In this document: piece by piece, positions 1 through 7,200 of the stretch | How the letters are laid out: every line of letters starts with the position of its first letter | Position numbering within the stretch: the stretch's first letter is position 1 | Source of the DNA: an uncultured Coprococcus sp. | GTDB lineage: Bacteria; Bacillota; Clostridia; Lachnospirales; Lachnospiraceae | Reading direction: 5' to 3' | DNA length: 9,911 nt | NCBI GenBank assembly: GCA_900557435.1 | Contig: USSH01000073.1 | Coordinates: 1 to 9,911, forward strand | The notes under the pieces: generated by a model | Databases searched by the model: none | What the model saw: only the letters and a program-made list of their open reading frames with translations | What the model was told of the DNA's origin: nothing | Translations under genes and position numbers: made by a program

Positions 1-2
1 GC

Positions 3-1184
3 GGAACACTGGAGGATCTGTCCAGTACCGGCAGGGGTGCAAGCAACATTATTAGGGCATTTCTGAACGATAGCAGCTACGATGAGACGATCATTGAGGA
101 CACTCTCTTGAAAGCGGTAAATGAGATCATGAGCCCTGAGGCTGTATTCGAGAGCATACGTGTGCAGCAGGTACAGGATGGCTACGGGAATGTACGGTGG
201 GAGGTGTTTCTCAAGGAGGAGGGCATGAGCCGTTGCCCTTTGTCCCGTATGGGAAGCGGACTCAAGACGATCATTCTGGTGCTGCTCAATCTGCTTGTCA
301 TACCGGAGCTGGATGAATATAAGAACAAGAAGATGGTCTATGGCTTCGAGGAGCTTGAGAACAATCTTCACCCCGCCATGCAGAGAAAACTGTTTGAGTA
401 TATATATGAATTTGCGGAAATGCATGATGTACAGGTGTTTATCACGACCCATTCGCATGTGGCCATCAATGCATTTTATGACAAGGACGATGCGGGGATA
501 TTCCACGTGTACAAGCAGGACGGAAGGGCATTTGTCAAAAGGATAGAGTCGTATCTGGACAAGACCCGGATACTTGATGATCTGGACGTGAAGGCGAGTG
601 ATCTGCTCCAGTCAAATGGAATCATATGGGTGGAAGGACCATCAGACAGAGTGTACATAAAGCACTGGCTTGACCTGTATTTCCCGGACCGTTTCGTGGA
701 GGGTGTGCATTATCAGTTTCTGTATTATGGTGGAAGACTGCTGTCACAGTACTCGGCTGAGGAAGTGACTGAGCTCATAAGTGTTATCAAGACCAACAGA
801 AATGCTGTTATTGTGATGGACAGTGATAAGAGAAACAGGAATGCCCGGCTGAATGATACCAAGAAGAGGATCATTGCGGAATTTGATGCCCTTGGAATGA
901 TGTCGTGGGTCACTAAGGGCAAGGAGATAGAGAACTATATTCCGAAGACCGCCATAGAGGAGGCGCTGGGAGTCAGCCTGAAAGCGCAGTGCGGACAATA
1001 TGAGCTTTTCCCTGGTTACATAGAGAAGTATTACAGAGGTTTCGCTGGTAAGAAGGTCAGGTTTGCGAGGGGCGTTGTGGATCACATGACTGAAGAGAAC
1101 ATGGCTGGTATGATGGACGTGAAGAAGCGAGTTACGGAGCTGGCCGAGAGGATCACTGAGTGGAATGGTGGGCAGTCTCACTGA
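3..1184 (+). CDS. OLD-family ATP-dependent nuclease (AAA ATPase plus TOPRIM), 5' end missing
   Basis: The frame is open from the window edge to a TGA at 1182-1184, so the N-terminus with the Walker A site lies outside the window; the TTG at 108 is internal, not the start. What remains is the C-terminal half of an ABC-type ATPase followed by a TOPRIM nuclease domain. Visible in order are a signature-like SGLKT (255-269), a Walker B/catalytic stretch FEELENNLHP (345-374), a switch-histidine motif ITTHSH (441-458), then TOPRIM elements EGPSD (633-647) and DSD (819-827), and a KEIENY patch (921-938). This order is that of OLD-family proteins, which use ATP to control DNA nicking or cleavage. Many members are phage-defence effectors, but others have unknown roles. 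The next gene is not a UvrD-type helicase, so the Gabija pair is not seen on this side. The family call is firm; the biological role is open. Confidence 0.85.
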   Translation, partial: GTLEDLSSTGRGASNIIRAFLNDSSYDETIIEDTLLKAVNEIMSPEAVFESIRVQQVQDGYGNVRWEVFLKEEGMSRCPLSRMGSGLKTIILVLLNLLVIPELDEYKNKKMVYGFEELENNLHPAMQRKLFEYIYEFAEMHDVQVFITTHSHVAINAFYDKDDAGIFHVYKQDGRAFVKRIESYLDKTRILDDLDVKASDLLQSNGIIWVEGPSDRVYIKHWLDLYFPDRFVEGVHYQFLYYGGRLLSQYSAEEVTELISVIKTNRNAVIVMDSDKRNRNARLNDTKKRIIAEFDALGMMSWVTKGKEIENYIPKTAIEEALGVSLKAQCGQYELFPGYIEKYYRGFAGKKVRFARGVVDHMTEENMAGMMDVKKRVTELAERITEWNGGQSH

Positions 1185-1196
1185 TAAAAAAGCTCC

Positions 1197-1225
1197 TTGA
1201 AATCCCCCTCCCATTTCTATATAAT
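1197..1225 (+). promoter_or_regulatory. Sigma-A promoter of the DHH phosphoesterase gene
   Basis: A -35 box TTGAAA (1197-1202, 5/6 match) and a perfect -10 box TATAAT (1220-1225) are separated by exactly 17 bases. Transcription would start near 1232 and leave an untranslated leader of about 75 bases before the ATG at 1309. The promoter begins only 12 bases after the stop of the upstream nuclease gene, and no terminator is seen between them. Confidence 0.75.
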
Positions 1226-1308
1226 TATAGATATATTTTGTTGCGGAATATGAACGGATCAGCCAGGTCGGAAAAGGGCTGAAGTTCAATATCAGGGAGG
1301 ATGTTACT

Positions 1309-2229
1309 ATGAGGCTGGTTACAAGATCAGATTTTGATGGACTTGCATGCGGAGCGCTTCTGAAGGAAGCCGGAATAATAGATCATTGGAAGTTTGCGCA
1401 TCCGAAGGATCTCCAGGACGGGCTTGTCGAGGTTACTGAGGATGACTGCCTTGCAAATGTACCATTTGTTGAGGGCTGCGGACTTTGGTTCGATCATCAT
1501 TCAAGTGAGCATGAGAGACTTGCACTTGAGGGCAGATACAAGGGGGAGAGCCGTATAACTCCATCATGCGCCAGAATAATCTATGAGTATTATGGAGGCC
1601 GTGAGAGATTTCCACAGTTTGATGATATGATGGAGGCTGTTGACAAGGTTGATTCAGGTAATCTTACCATTGATGAGGTGCAGAATCCAAAGGGCTGGAT
1701 ACTTATTGGATTCCTTATGGATCCGAGAACGGGCCTGGGAAGATTCAGGAACTTCAACATATCCAATTATCAGCTCATGGAGAAGCTGATAGATGCGTGC
1801 AGGACCATGACGACAGATGAGATACTTGCCATGCCGGATATCCAGGAGAGGATAGTCCTCTACAATGAGCAGACAGAGAAGTTCAAGGAGATGGTCAAGG
1901 CTCACACTATAGTGGATGGCAATCTTATCATAAGTGACCTTCGTGGTGTAGATCCTATATATACAGGTAATCGTTTTATGATATACAGTATGTATCCTGA
2001 GCAGAATGTGTCAGCATGGATAGTAAGCGGACGTGGCGGACAGGGGTGTTCGGCAGCAGTCGGCTATAGCATACTGAACCGCACGGCAACCATGGATGTG
2101 GGAAGCCTGATGCTCAAGTATGGCGGCGGTGGACACAGAAAGGTTGGTACATGCCAGTTCAAGGATGAGGAGATGGACACAAGACTTCCTCAGATGCTTG
2201 AAGAGCTCAAAGCACAGGCCAATGCCTAG
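1309..2229 (+). CDS. DHH/DHHA1 family phosphoesterase (exopolyphosphatase-like)
   Basis: This 306-residue protein has the layout of a DHH superfamily phosphoesterase, a cytoplasmic metal-dependent enzyme that cleaves phosphoanhydride or phosphodiester bonds. It shows SDFDGLACG at residues 7-15, the name-giving DHH at 62-64 (WFDHH), an acidic DKVDSG at 112-117, and the glycine-rich DHHA1 substrate-binding motif GGGGHRKVG at 272-280. Relatives include NrnA/NrnB nano-RNases, c-di-AMP phosphodiesterases and exopolyphosphatase-like proteins. The sequence does not tell which substrate is used; no RecJ, CBS or membrane domain is attached. The start is fixed by AGGGAGG at 1294-1300, eight bases before the ATG. 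It has its own strong promoter and its own terminator, so it is probably a single-gene transcript. Arg codons are mainly AGA/AGG (13 of 19 by hand count). Confidence 0.85.
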   Translation: MRLVTRSDFDGLACGALLKEAGIIDHWKFAHPKDLQDGLVEVTEDDCLANVPFVEGCGLWFDHHSSEHERLALEGRYKGESRITPSCARIIYEYYGGRERFPQFDDMMEAVDKVDSGNLTIDEVQNPKGWILIGFLMDPRTGLGRFRNFNISNYQLMEKLIDACRTMTTDEILAMPDIQERIVLYNEQTEKFKEMVKAHTIVDGNLIISDLRGVDPIYTGNRFMIYSMYPEQNVSAWIVSGRGGQGCSAAVGYSILNRTATMDVGSLMLKYGGGGHRKVGTCQFKDEEMDTRLPQMLEELKAQANA

Positions 2230-2278
2230 TCAGAGTCTATGATCGGTCTATGGCTACGTTGAATATATGACAAGTCAC

Positions 2279-2316
2279 AAAAGAGAGGAATTATAATGCG
2301 ATTCCTCTCTTTTTTG
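2279..2316 (+). terminator. Intrinsic terminator after the DHH gene
   Basis: A perfect inverted repeat has arms AAAAGAGAGGAAT (2279-2291) and ATTCCTCTCTTTT (2301-2313), with a 9-base loop. The 3' arm runs into a T tract ending at 2315. It lies about 50 bases after the stop codon of the DHH gene and separates that transcript from the c-di-GMP gene. Confidence 0.85.
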
Positions 2317-2368
2317 TATGAATTGTTCCTGAAATGTAGTAAAATAAAGTCATATTTTGCTGCGTTTC

Positions 2369-2374
2369 AGGAGG
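2369..2374 (+). promoter_or_regulatory. Ribosome binding site deciding the start of the c-di-GMP enzyme
   Basis: A consensus AGGAGG ends one base before an ATG at 2376 and seven bases before a second in-frame ATG at 2382. Only the second has normal spacing, so translation most likely starts at 2382 (MNEVVLK) and not at 2376 (MSMNEVV). Confidence 0.75.
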
Positions 2375-2381
2375 AATGAGT

Positions 2382-5300
2382 ATGAATGAAGTCGTTTTGA
2401 AGACATATGTCTTTTTATCAATTATAATAGCCGCCACGGATATTATACTGGCTATGAAATCCATAAAAAAGAATAAGACGACTGGAAGGTTTCTGGGACT
2501 TGCCTGCATAGGAGCAGCTATAGTCGATATCAGTTATCTTATCAGTATTATAAGCGATTCGTATATGGCCATGTCCGTCATGTCGAGTATATATTTCGTA
2601 AGCATTGATTATATGCTGGTATGTCTGCTCATATTTATTGTTTATTTTACAAAAGGACGTTTTTCAAAGTATGGAAGAGTGGCGATTGGCGTATGCTTTT
2701 TTTACTGTCTGTATGAGCTTGTAATATTTGCCATAAACCCATTCAAAAATATAGCGATAGGGTATGTCAGAAGGGACACCGTGATAGCAAAATACAGCTA
2801 TGACATGAAACCGCTGTATGATATGCATCTGGTTTTTTCATATGCGCTTGTGTGTGTAGTACTCATACTACTTGTAAAGAAACTTTGCAAGATCCCACAT
2901 GAATATCGTTTGCAGTACAGCAGTGTCATTCTGGGACTTCTTGCGCTCGTTGGGATAAATGCAATATTTCTCTATGTTCCAGGAGCTGAGGTGTACAAAC
3001 TTCTGGATTATTCTATCTGTGGCTACAGTCTTACATCATATATTTTGTACTGGAGCTGTTTTAATTATTCAACCCATGGAATGCTCAACAAACTAAAGAC
3101 AAACATATTCGAGAATATAGGTCAGGGAATAGTTTTGTTTGATTATGACAATCATTTGATCCTGCACAATGACAGGGCGGATGATTTCCTTGGAAAGGAA
3201 CTCCTCTGCAAATGTGAGAATCTGCAGCAGTTTCTTGAGACGTATGATCTGTCCGTTGATCTTGCAGCTGATGACGACAGTTTTTCTCTGCAGTGCTATA
3301 TAAAAGGTGATGATGGAGACAGACCTTTAAGGTGCGATATCAGAAGGCTTGACAACAAGGAAGGCCGCAGACTTGGCCAGATGTTTGTATTTTCTGATAT
3401 ATCTCTGGAGACGGATATGCTTACAGGATTTCAGAAATGGGATAGCTTCCAGAGACTTGCCATGGAAGAAGTGGACCATTTTACGTTTCCGGTTGGAGTG
3501 GCAATATGTGATATCAACGGATTGTCTGTGATCAACAGCACGCGCGGTAATCAGGCGGGTGACCAGAGGATAAATGCACTTGCGGGCATCATGAGAAAGA
3601 ACTTTCCGGAGAGAACATATTATGTCAGGGGGATTGATGCGCACCTGATAGCACTTTGCAGTCACAGCAGTGAGGAAGAGATGGCTGCATGTGTTGAAAA
3701 GGTCAAAGAACAGTATGATGGAAGTATACAGTATGCAGTGGGGGTGGCTGCGGATGAGGGACAGAGCATAGTCGCTGCAATCATTGATGCAGCAACAGCC
3801 ATGAAGACAAAAAAGCTTGTGGACAGTGAATCATCGCACTCAGATATGCTGACATCACTCATAAGGGCTCTTGAGGAGTGTGACAGCGATACTGAACAGC
3901 ATGTGCGTCGTACACAGGAGCTGGGGGCTGAGCTTGGCAGACGAATAGAGCTGTCAGATATCCAGCAGAGCAAGCTGGCGCTGCTTTGTCTGCTCCATGA
4001 CATAGGGAAGGTAGGAGTTCCTATGGAGATACTCAACAAGCCGGGAAAACTCACGGATGAGGAATGGAAGATCATGCGTTCCCACGTTGAGAAGGGTTAT
4101 GAGATCGCCATGAGCAACACAGAACTCAGACAGATCGCGGAGGAGATAAGGCATCATCATGAGAGATGGGATGGAAATGGATATCCGGATGGACTGAGCC
4201 GTGAAAGCATACCGGTTCTGTCACGTGTGATCGCGGTGGTCGATGCATTTGACGCAATGATCAATGACAGACCTTACAGAAAGGGTATGCAGATATCAAA
4301 AGCGATAGAAGAATTAAAGAGCTGCGCGGGCAGCCAGTTTGATCCATATATAGTTTCTGAGTTTATCAGGCTTGTCTCAGAGAAGTATGCGAATTCATTG
4401 GAAAATGAATCAAAGCAGAGGGCTGCTGATGGTGGTGTCGGTGCAGATGGTAATGGAGAGAATGTTGGTGATCGAACAGCCCCAGGAGATGGTCTGGCGG
4501 ACTCTGATGGTGATGGCACCAGCACAGACGATGGACAGACAGAGATCCTGATCATGGCGCGCAGACAGAAGGTGGATTCTTCTGAATATGGCAAGAATGC
4601 GTTTCGTGTACATACAGTAAAACATAGCAGATATCTGGTGGATGAAAACTGGAGGATCATATCTGTAGACGATAATTTTGAGAAACTTACGGGTTACAGC
4701 AAGGAGGACATAGAGAATAATATCATAACCCAGATCGACCTTATACCGGACGAGGATAAAACAGAATATCTCTGTCAGGTAAATGCGAATCTGGCAAAGA
4801 GCACATTTGTATTTCAGGAACACAAGATACATCGGAAGGATGGCAGGGATATATATGTATTATGCGCTGGAAGAATGTTTTATGATTCGGCACTTCAGAA
4901 AGACAGAGGAGAAATAGTAATAGTGGATGTATCAAGTACATATGCCCTGAAGATGCTGACAGATGCGGAGCAGAATAAGGCGGATGTGAGACTCAGAAAC
5001 TGGGAGAATACCTATCGTACAGATCCCCTCACAGGACTTTTGAACCATGCGGCATTTAGAAGTGACATGGAGCAGAGACTTCTTGAGTGTACGCACACAG
5101 CGGTGATGATCATGATGGATGTAGACAGATTCAAGCAATATAACGACACCTACGGACATCACAATGGCGACAAATATCTTGTCCTTGTGGCACAGACACT
5201 GCAGGCGGCACTCCGCGGTGATGACCACGCATGCCGTATGGGTGGTGATGAATTTGCAGCCATGCTGTTCTTCAACAAGAGTGTGTCTGATGATGTGATA

Positions 5301-5501
5301 AGGGAACGTGCCCAGCAGATATTTGACAAGGTGAACCTGACTGTGAAGGCCACAGAGGGAGGAACAGGAATCTCCATGGGTGCGGTGATCGCAAGAACTG
5401 AACTGACATTCAACGAGATGTATGAGGAGGCGGATAACGCCCTCTATGATGTTAAGGAGAGTGGAAGAGGCAGGATTGAGGTGAAGAGGCATGGGGAGTA
5501 G
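2382..5501 (+). CDS. Membrane-bound c-di-GMP enzyme: 7TM-PAS-degenerate GGDEF-HD-GYP-PAS-GGDEF
   Basis: A 1039-residue protein that joins c-di-GMP breakdown and synthesis; residue numbers here count from the ATG at 2376. About seven membrane helices span 8-230. A PAS-like region follows at about 240-345. Next is a GGDEF-like domain (345-475) whose active-site motif has become GIDAH (419-423), so it should not make c-di-GMP. An HD-GYP phosphodiesterase domain (about 490-670) keeps HDIGK (541-545), H570, HHERWDGNGYPDG (594-606) and D623. An Asp/Gly-rich linker (about 680-722) leads to a second PAS (about 750-855). The C-terminal GGDEF cyclase has DPLTG (883-887), metal-site DVD (915-917), GGDEF (956-960) and inhibitory I-site RGDD (947-950). 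Both enzyme activities look intact, with product feedback on the cyclase. The net direction in the cell cannot be read from sequence. No convincing promoter was found in the gap before it. The stop overlaps the next gene by 11 bases. Confidence 0.9.
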   Translation: MNEVVLKTYVFLSIIIAATDIILAMKSIKKNKTTGRFLGLACIGAAIVDISYLISIISDSYMAMSVMSSIYFVSIDYMLVCLLIFIVYFTKGRFSKYGRVAIGVCFFYCLYELVIFAINPFKNIAIGYVRRDTVIAKYSYDMKPLYDMHLVFSYALVCVVLILLVKKLCKIPHEYRLQYSSVILGLLALVGINAIFLYVPGAEVYKLLDYSICGYSLTSYILYWSCFNYSTHGMLNKLKTNIFENIGQGIVLFDYDNHLILHNDRADDFLGKELLCKCENLQQFLETYDLSVDLAADDDSFSLQCYIKGDDGDRPLRCDIRRLDNKEGRRLGQMFVFSDISLETDMLTGFQKWDSFQRLAMEEVDHFTFPVGVAICDINGLSVINSTRGNQAGDQRINALAGIMRKNFPERTYYVRGIDAHLIALCSHSSEEEMAACVEKVKEQYDGSIQYAVGVAADEGQSIVAAIIDAATAMKTKKLVDSESSHSDMLTSLIRALEECDSDTEQHVRRTQELGAELGRRIELSDIQQSKLALLCLLHDIGKVGVPMEILNKPGKLTDEEWKIMRSHVEKGYEIAMSNTELRQIAEEIRHHHERWDGNGYPDGLSRESIPVLSRVIAVVDAFDAMINDRPYRKGMQISKAIEELKSCAGSQFDPYIVSEFIRLVSEKYANSLENESKQRAADGGVGADGNGENVGDRTAPGDGLADSDGDGTSTDDGQTEILIMARRQKVDSSEYGKNAFRVHTVKHSRYLVDENWRIISVDDNFEKLTGYSKEDIENNIITQIDLIPDEDKTEYLCQVNANLAKSTFVFQEHKIHRKDGRDIYVLCAGRMFYDSALQKDRGEIVIVDVSSTYALKMLTDAEQNKADVRLRNWENTYRTDPLTGLLNHAAFRSDMEQRLLECTHTAVMIMMDVDRFKQYNDTYGHHNGDKYLVLVAQTLQAALRGDDHACRMGGDEFAAMLFFNKSVSDDVIRERAQQIFDKVNLTVKATEGGTGISMGAVIARTELTFNEMYEEADNALYDVKESGRGRIEVKRHGE

Positions 5502-7200
5502 ATCGTATATCTTCAACATACTTCATAAAGATCTTCACAAAAAACTCCACAAAGAACCTTTGCTTCCTATGAGTCTGATCTTGTTTGCCGTAATTTTGGC
5601 ATATTCTTTTCGACTTATTGGAAGAGGAAGTTTCTATCCTACTCTGTTTTCTTATCTGCGTAGTTTCATTTATATCGGGCTTTATGCCGCCTGGGGAATT
5701 TCAATCCGCCAACGTATCGTGCAGAAACAGGTCGGACAATATCTGGTAGGCGTTTCGGTGCTTTTGATTTTGTGGTTTACCTTTCGCTCAGCAAAATACT
5801 TTATATTCTGGCAGCCGGTTGCAATAAGATACCAGTGGTATCTATTCTATCTGCCAATGCTGTTTGTACCCATGCTTGCACTGCTGATCGCAATGTCTCT
5901 GGGCAAGCCCGATGAATATAAACTGCCGAAATCTGTCTGGCTATTGCCTGCCGTTTCGGGAGTTTTGCTTGTTCTAGTGCTTACGAATGATCTACATCAA
6001 TTAGTTTTCACATTCCCTAAAGATGCGGATGTCTGGTCTGATGCAGATCATGGCTACGGTGTGTGCTATTTTGCCGTGATCGCATGGCAGGTGTTTTGTG
6101 CCGTAGCAGCGCTTATCGTTATTCTCTTTAAATGCAGGTTAAAGAACGGTCAGCATCGTTATCTGCCCGTAATTCCATTTGCGATATCGCTGGCTTATCT
6201 TGCATTGAACTATGTTGGTACGCCATGGCTGAAGCATTTATTCGGTGACGTTACGGCATTTCAAAGTCTTATGTATATGCTCGGTTTCGAGGCTTGCATT
6301 GCCTGTGGATATATTCATTCCAACAGCCGCTACGCAGATCTTTTTGCCTCATCTGTCGGCACATCGGCAGAAATTACTGACAAAGACTTCAACATTCGCT
6401 ATGCAGCGTTGAATATCGAACCTATATCAAAGGAAACAATGAGAAAAGCCGAGAAAGCTCCTGTCACAGTAGACGGTGGGCTGAACGTACACACCATGCC
6501 CATCGGCGGTGGTTATGCGGTATGGACAGAGGATGTGTCAGCGCTGCTTGCTATTAAAGAGGAATCAGAAAGCCTTGCGGAAGAGCTTGCCGAAAGAAAT
6601 GAGATTCTTCGCTACGAATACAGGCGAGAGTCGAAACGCCGCAAGGTGGAGGAACAAAATCGACTGTACGATCTATTGCAGTCAGCAACACAAAAACAGA
6701 TCAACCGCATTGCGGCATTGACACAGGAATACCGGCGAATCTCAAAATCTGATACAGACAGAGTCAAAATGCTCCTTGCCGAGATTGCCGTTTTATGCAG
6801 TTATATCAAACGACGTAAGCACCTGACACTGCTTGCTGATAAAGATTATGAGGTTGCCGTCAGCGAGCTTGAGAGAGCTTTTTCCGAATCGTTACAGACA
6901 TTAAAGCTTTTAAATGTACGCAATACTCTGTATGTGGACAGCGAACTTTCCATGATTTCGGACAAAAACGCTGCTGCGATATTAGATTTTTACGAAGAAG
7001 TAATTGAAGCAGATCTTGAAAATTTAACAAGCGTGCAGATAAGCCTAGCAAATATAAACGGATTGCGACTGTCGCTAAATGTCTGCTGCGAAGCCGACCT
7101 GTCTATTTTTTTAAATAAAGGTAACGTTCTTTATGAAATGGACGATGACGCAGGATACCAGCATCTTGTATTTATTATTGAAGGAGGTGCCGCCGTATGA
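5491..7200 (+). CDS. 7TM sensor protein with degenerate histidine-kinase-like C-terminus
   Basis: This 569-residue protein belongs to the family annotated as histidine kinase N-terminal 7TM proteins. Hydrophobic segments lie at roughly 26-44, 51-70, 84-103, 114-137, 148-165, 190-214 and 224-242, perhaps another near 256-275. A family hallmark LTNDLHQLVF is at 164-173. A PAS-like stretch (about 286-352) and a coiled coil (about 353-415) follow. The region where a dimerisation helix with an HD pair is expected reads NRLYDLLQSATQKQI (390-404), and the C-terminal 140 residues resemble an ATPase fold but lack N-box and GxG motifs. I infer a sensor without kinase activity that signals through the true kinase encoded next, whose start overlaps its stop by four bases. 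The start at 5491 sits inside the preceding gene with GAGG at 5478-5481. Met27 (5569) is an alternative but has no visible ribosome site. Codon usage differs from upstream genes (CGN about 20 of 29 Arg codons). Confidence 0.8.
   Translation: MGSRSYIFNILHKDLHKKLHKEPLLPMSLILFAVILAYSFRLIGRGSFYPTLFSYLRSFIYIGLYAAWGISIRQRIVQKQVGQYLVGVSVLLILWFTFRSAKYFIFWQPVAIRYQWYLFYLPMLFVPMLALLIAMSLGKPDEYKLPKSVWLLPAVSGVLLVLVLTNDLHQLVFTFPKDADVWSDADHGYGVCYFAVIAWQVFCAVAALIVILFKCRLKNGQHRYLPVIPFAISLAYLALNYVGTPWLKHLFGDVTAFQSLMYMLGFEACIACGYIHSNSRYADLFASSVGTSAEITDKDFNIRYAALNIEPISKETMRKAEKAPVTVDGGLNVHTMPIGGGYAVWTEDVSALLAIKEESESLAEELAERNEILRYEYRRESKRRKVEEQNRLYDLLQSATQKQINRIAALTQEYRRISKSDTDRVKMLLAEIAVLCSYIKRRKHLTLLADKDYEVAVSELERAFSESLQTLKLLNVRNTLYVDSELSMISDKNAAAILDFYEEVIEADLENLTSVQISLANINGLRLSLNVCCEADLSIFLNKGNVLYEMDDDAGYQHLVFIIEGGAAV

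Noticed and set aside
744..1289. Minus-strand open frame of 181 codons antisense to the OLD gene
   Set aside because: It is opposite a gene with clear TOPRIM motifs, and I see no recognisable domain in its translation.
1185..1308. Terminator or riboswitch in the gap after the OLD gene
   Set aside because: No stable stem with a T tract and no known aptamer pattern is visible; the gap is explained by a promoter and leader.
3..2229. Gabija defence pair (GajA-like nuclease plus GajB)
   Set aside because: The gene following the OLD nuclease is a DHH phosphoesterase with its own promoter, not a UvrD-like helicase.
2310..2351. Promoter for the c-di-GMP gene using TTGTTC or TTGTAT with TAAAAT or TAAAGT
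   Set aside because: Each combination has a poor -35 box or wrong spacing (11, 16 with weak boxes, or 20 bases), so no call is made.
4932..5519. Minus-strand open frame of 195 codons antisense to the GGDEF domain
   Set aside because: It mirrors a highly conserved catalytic domain on the + strand and shows no protein family features.
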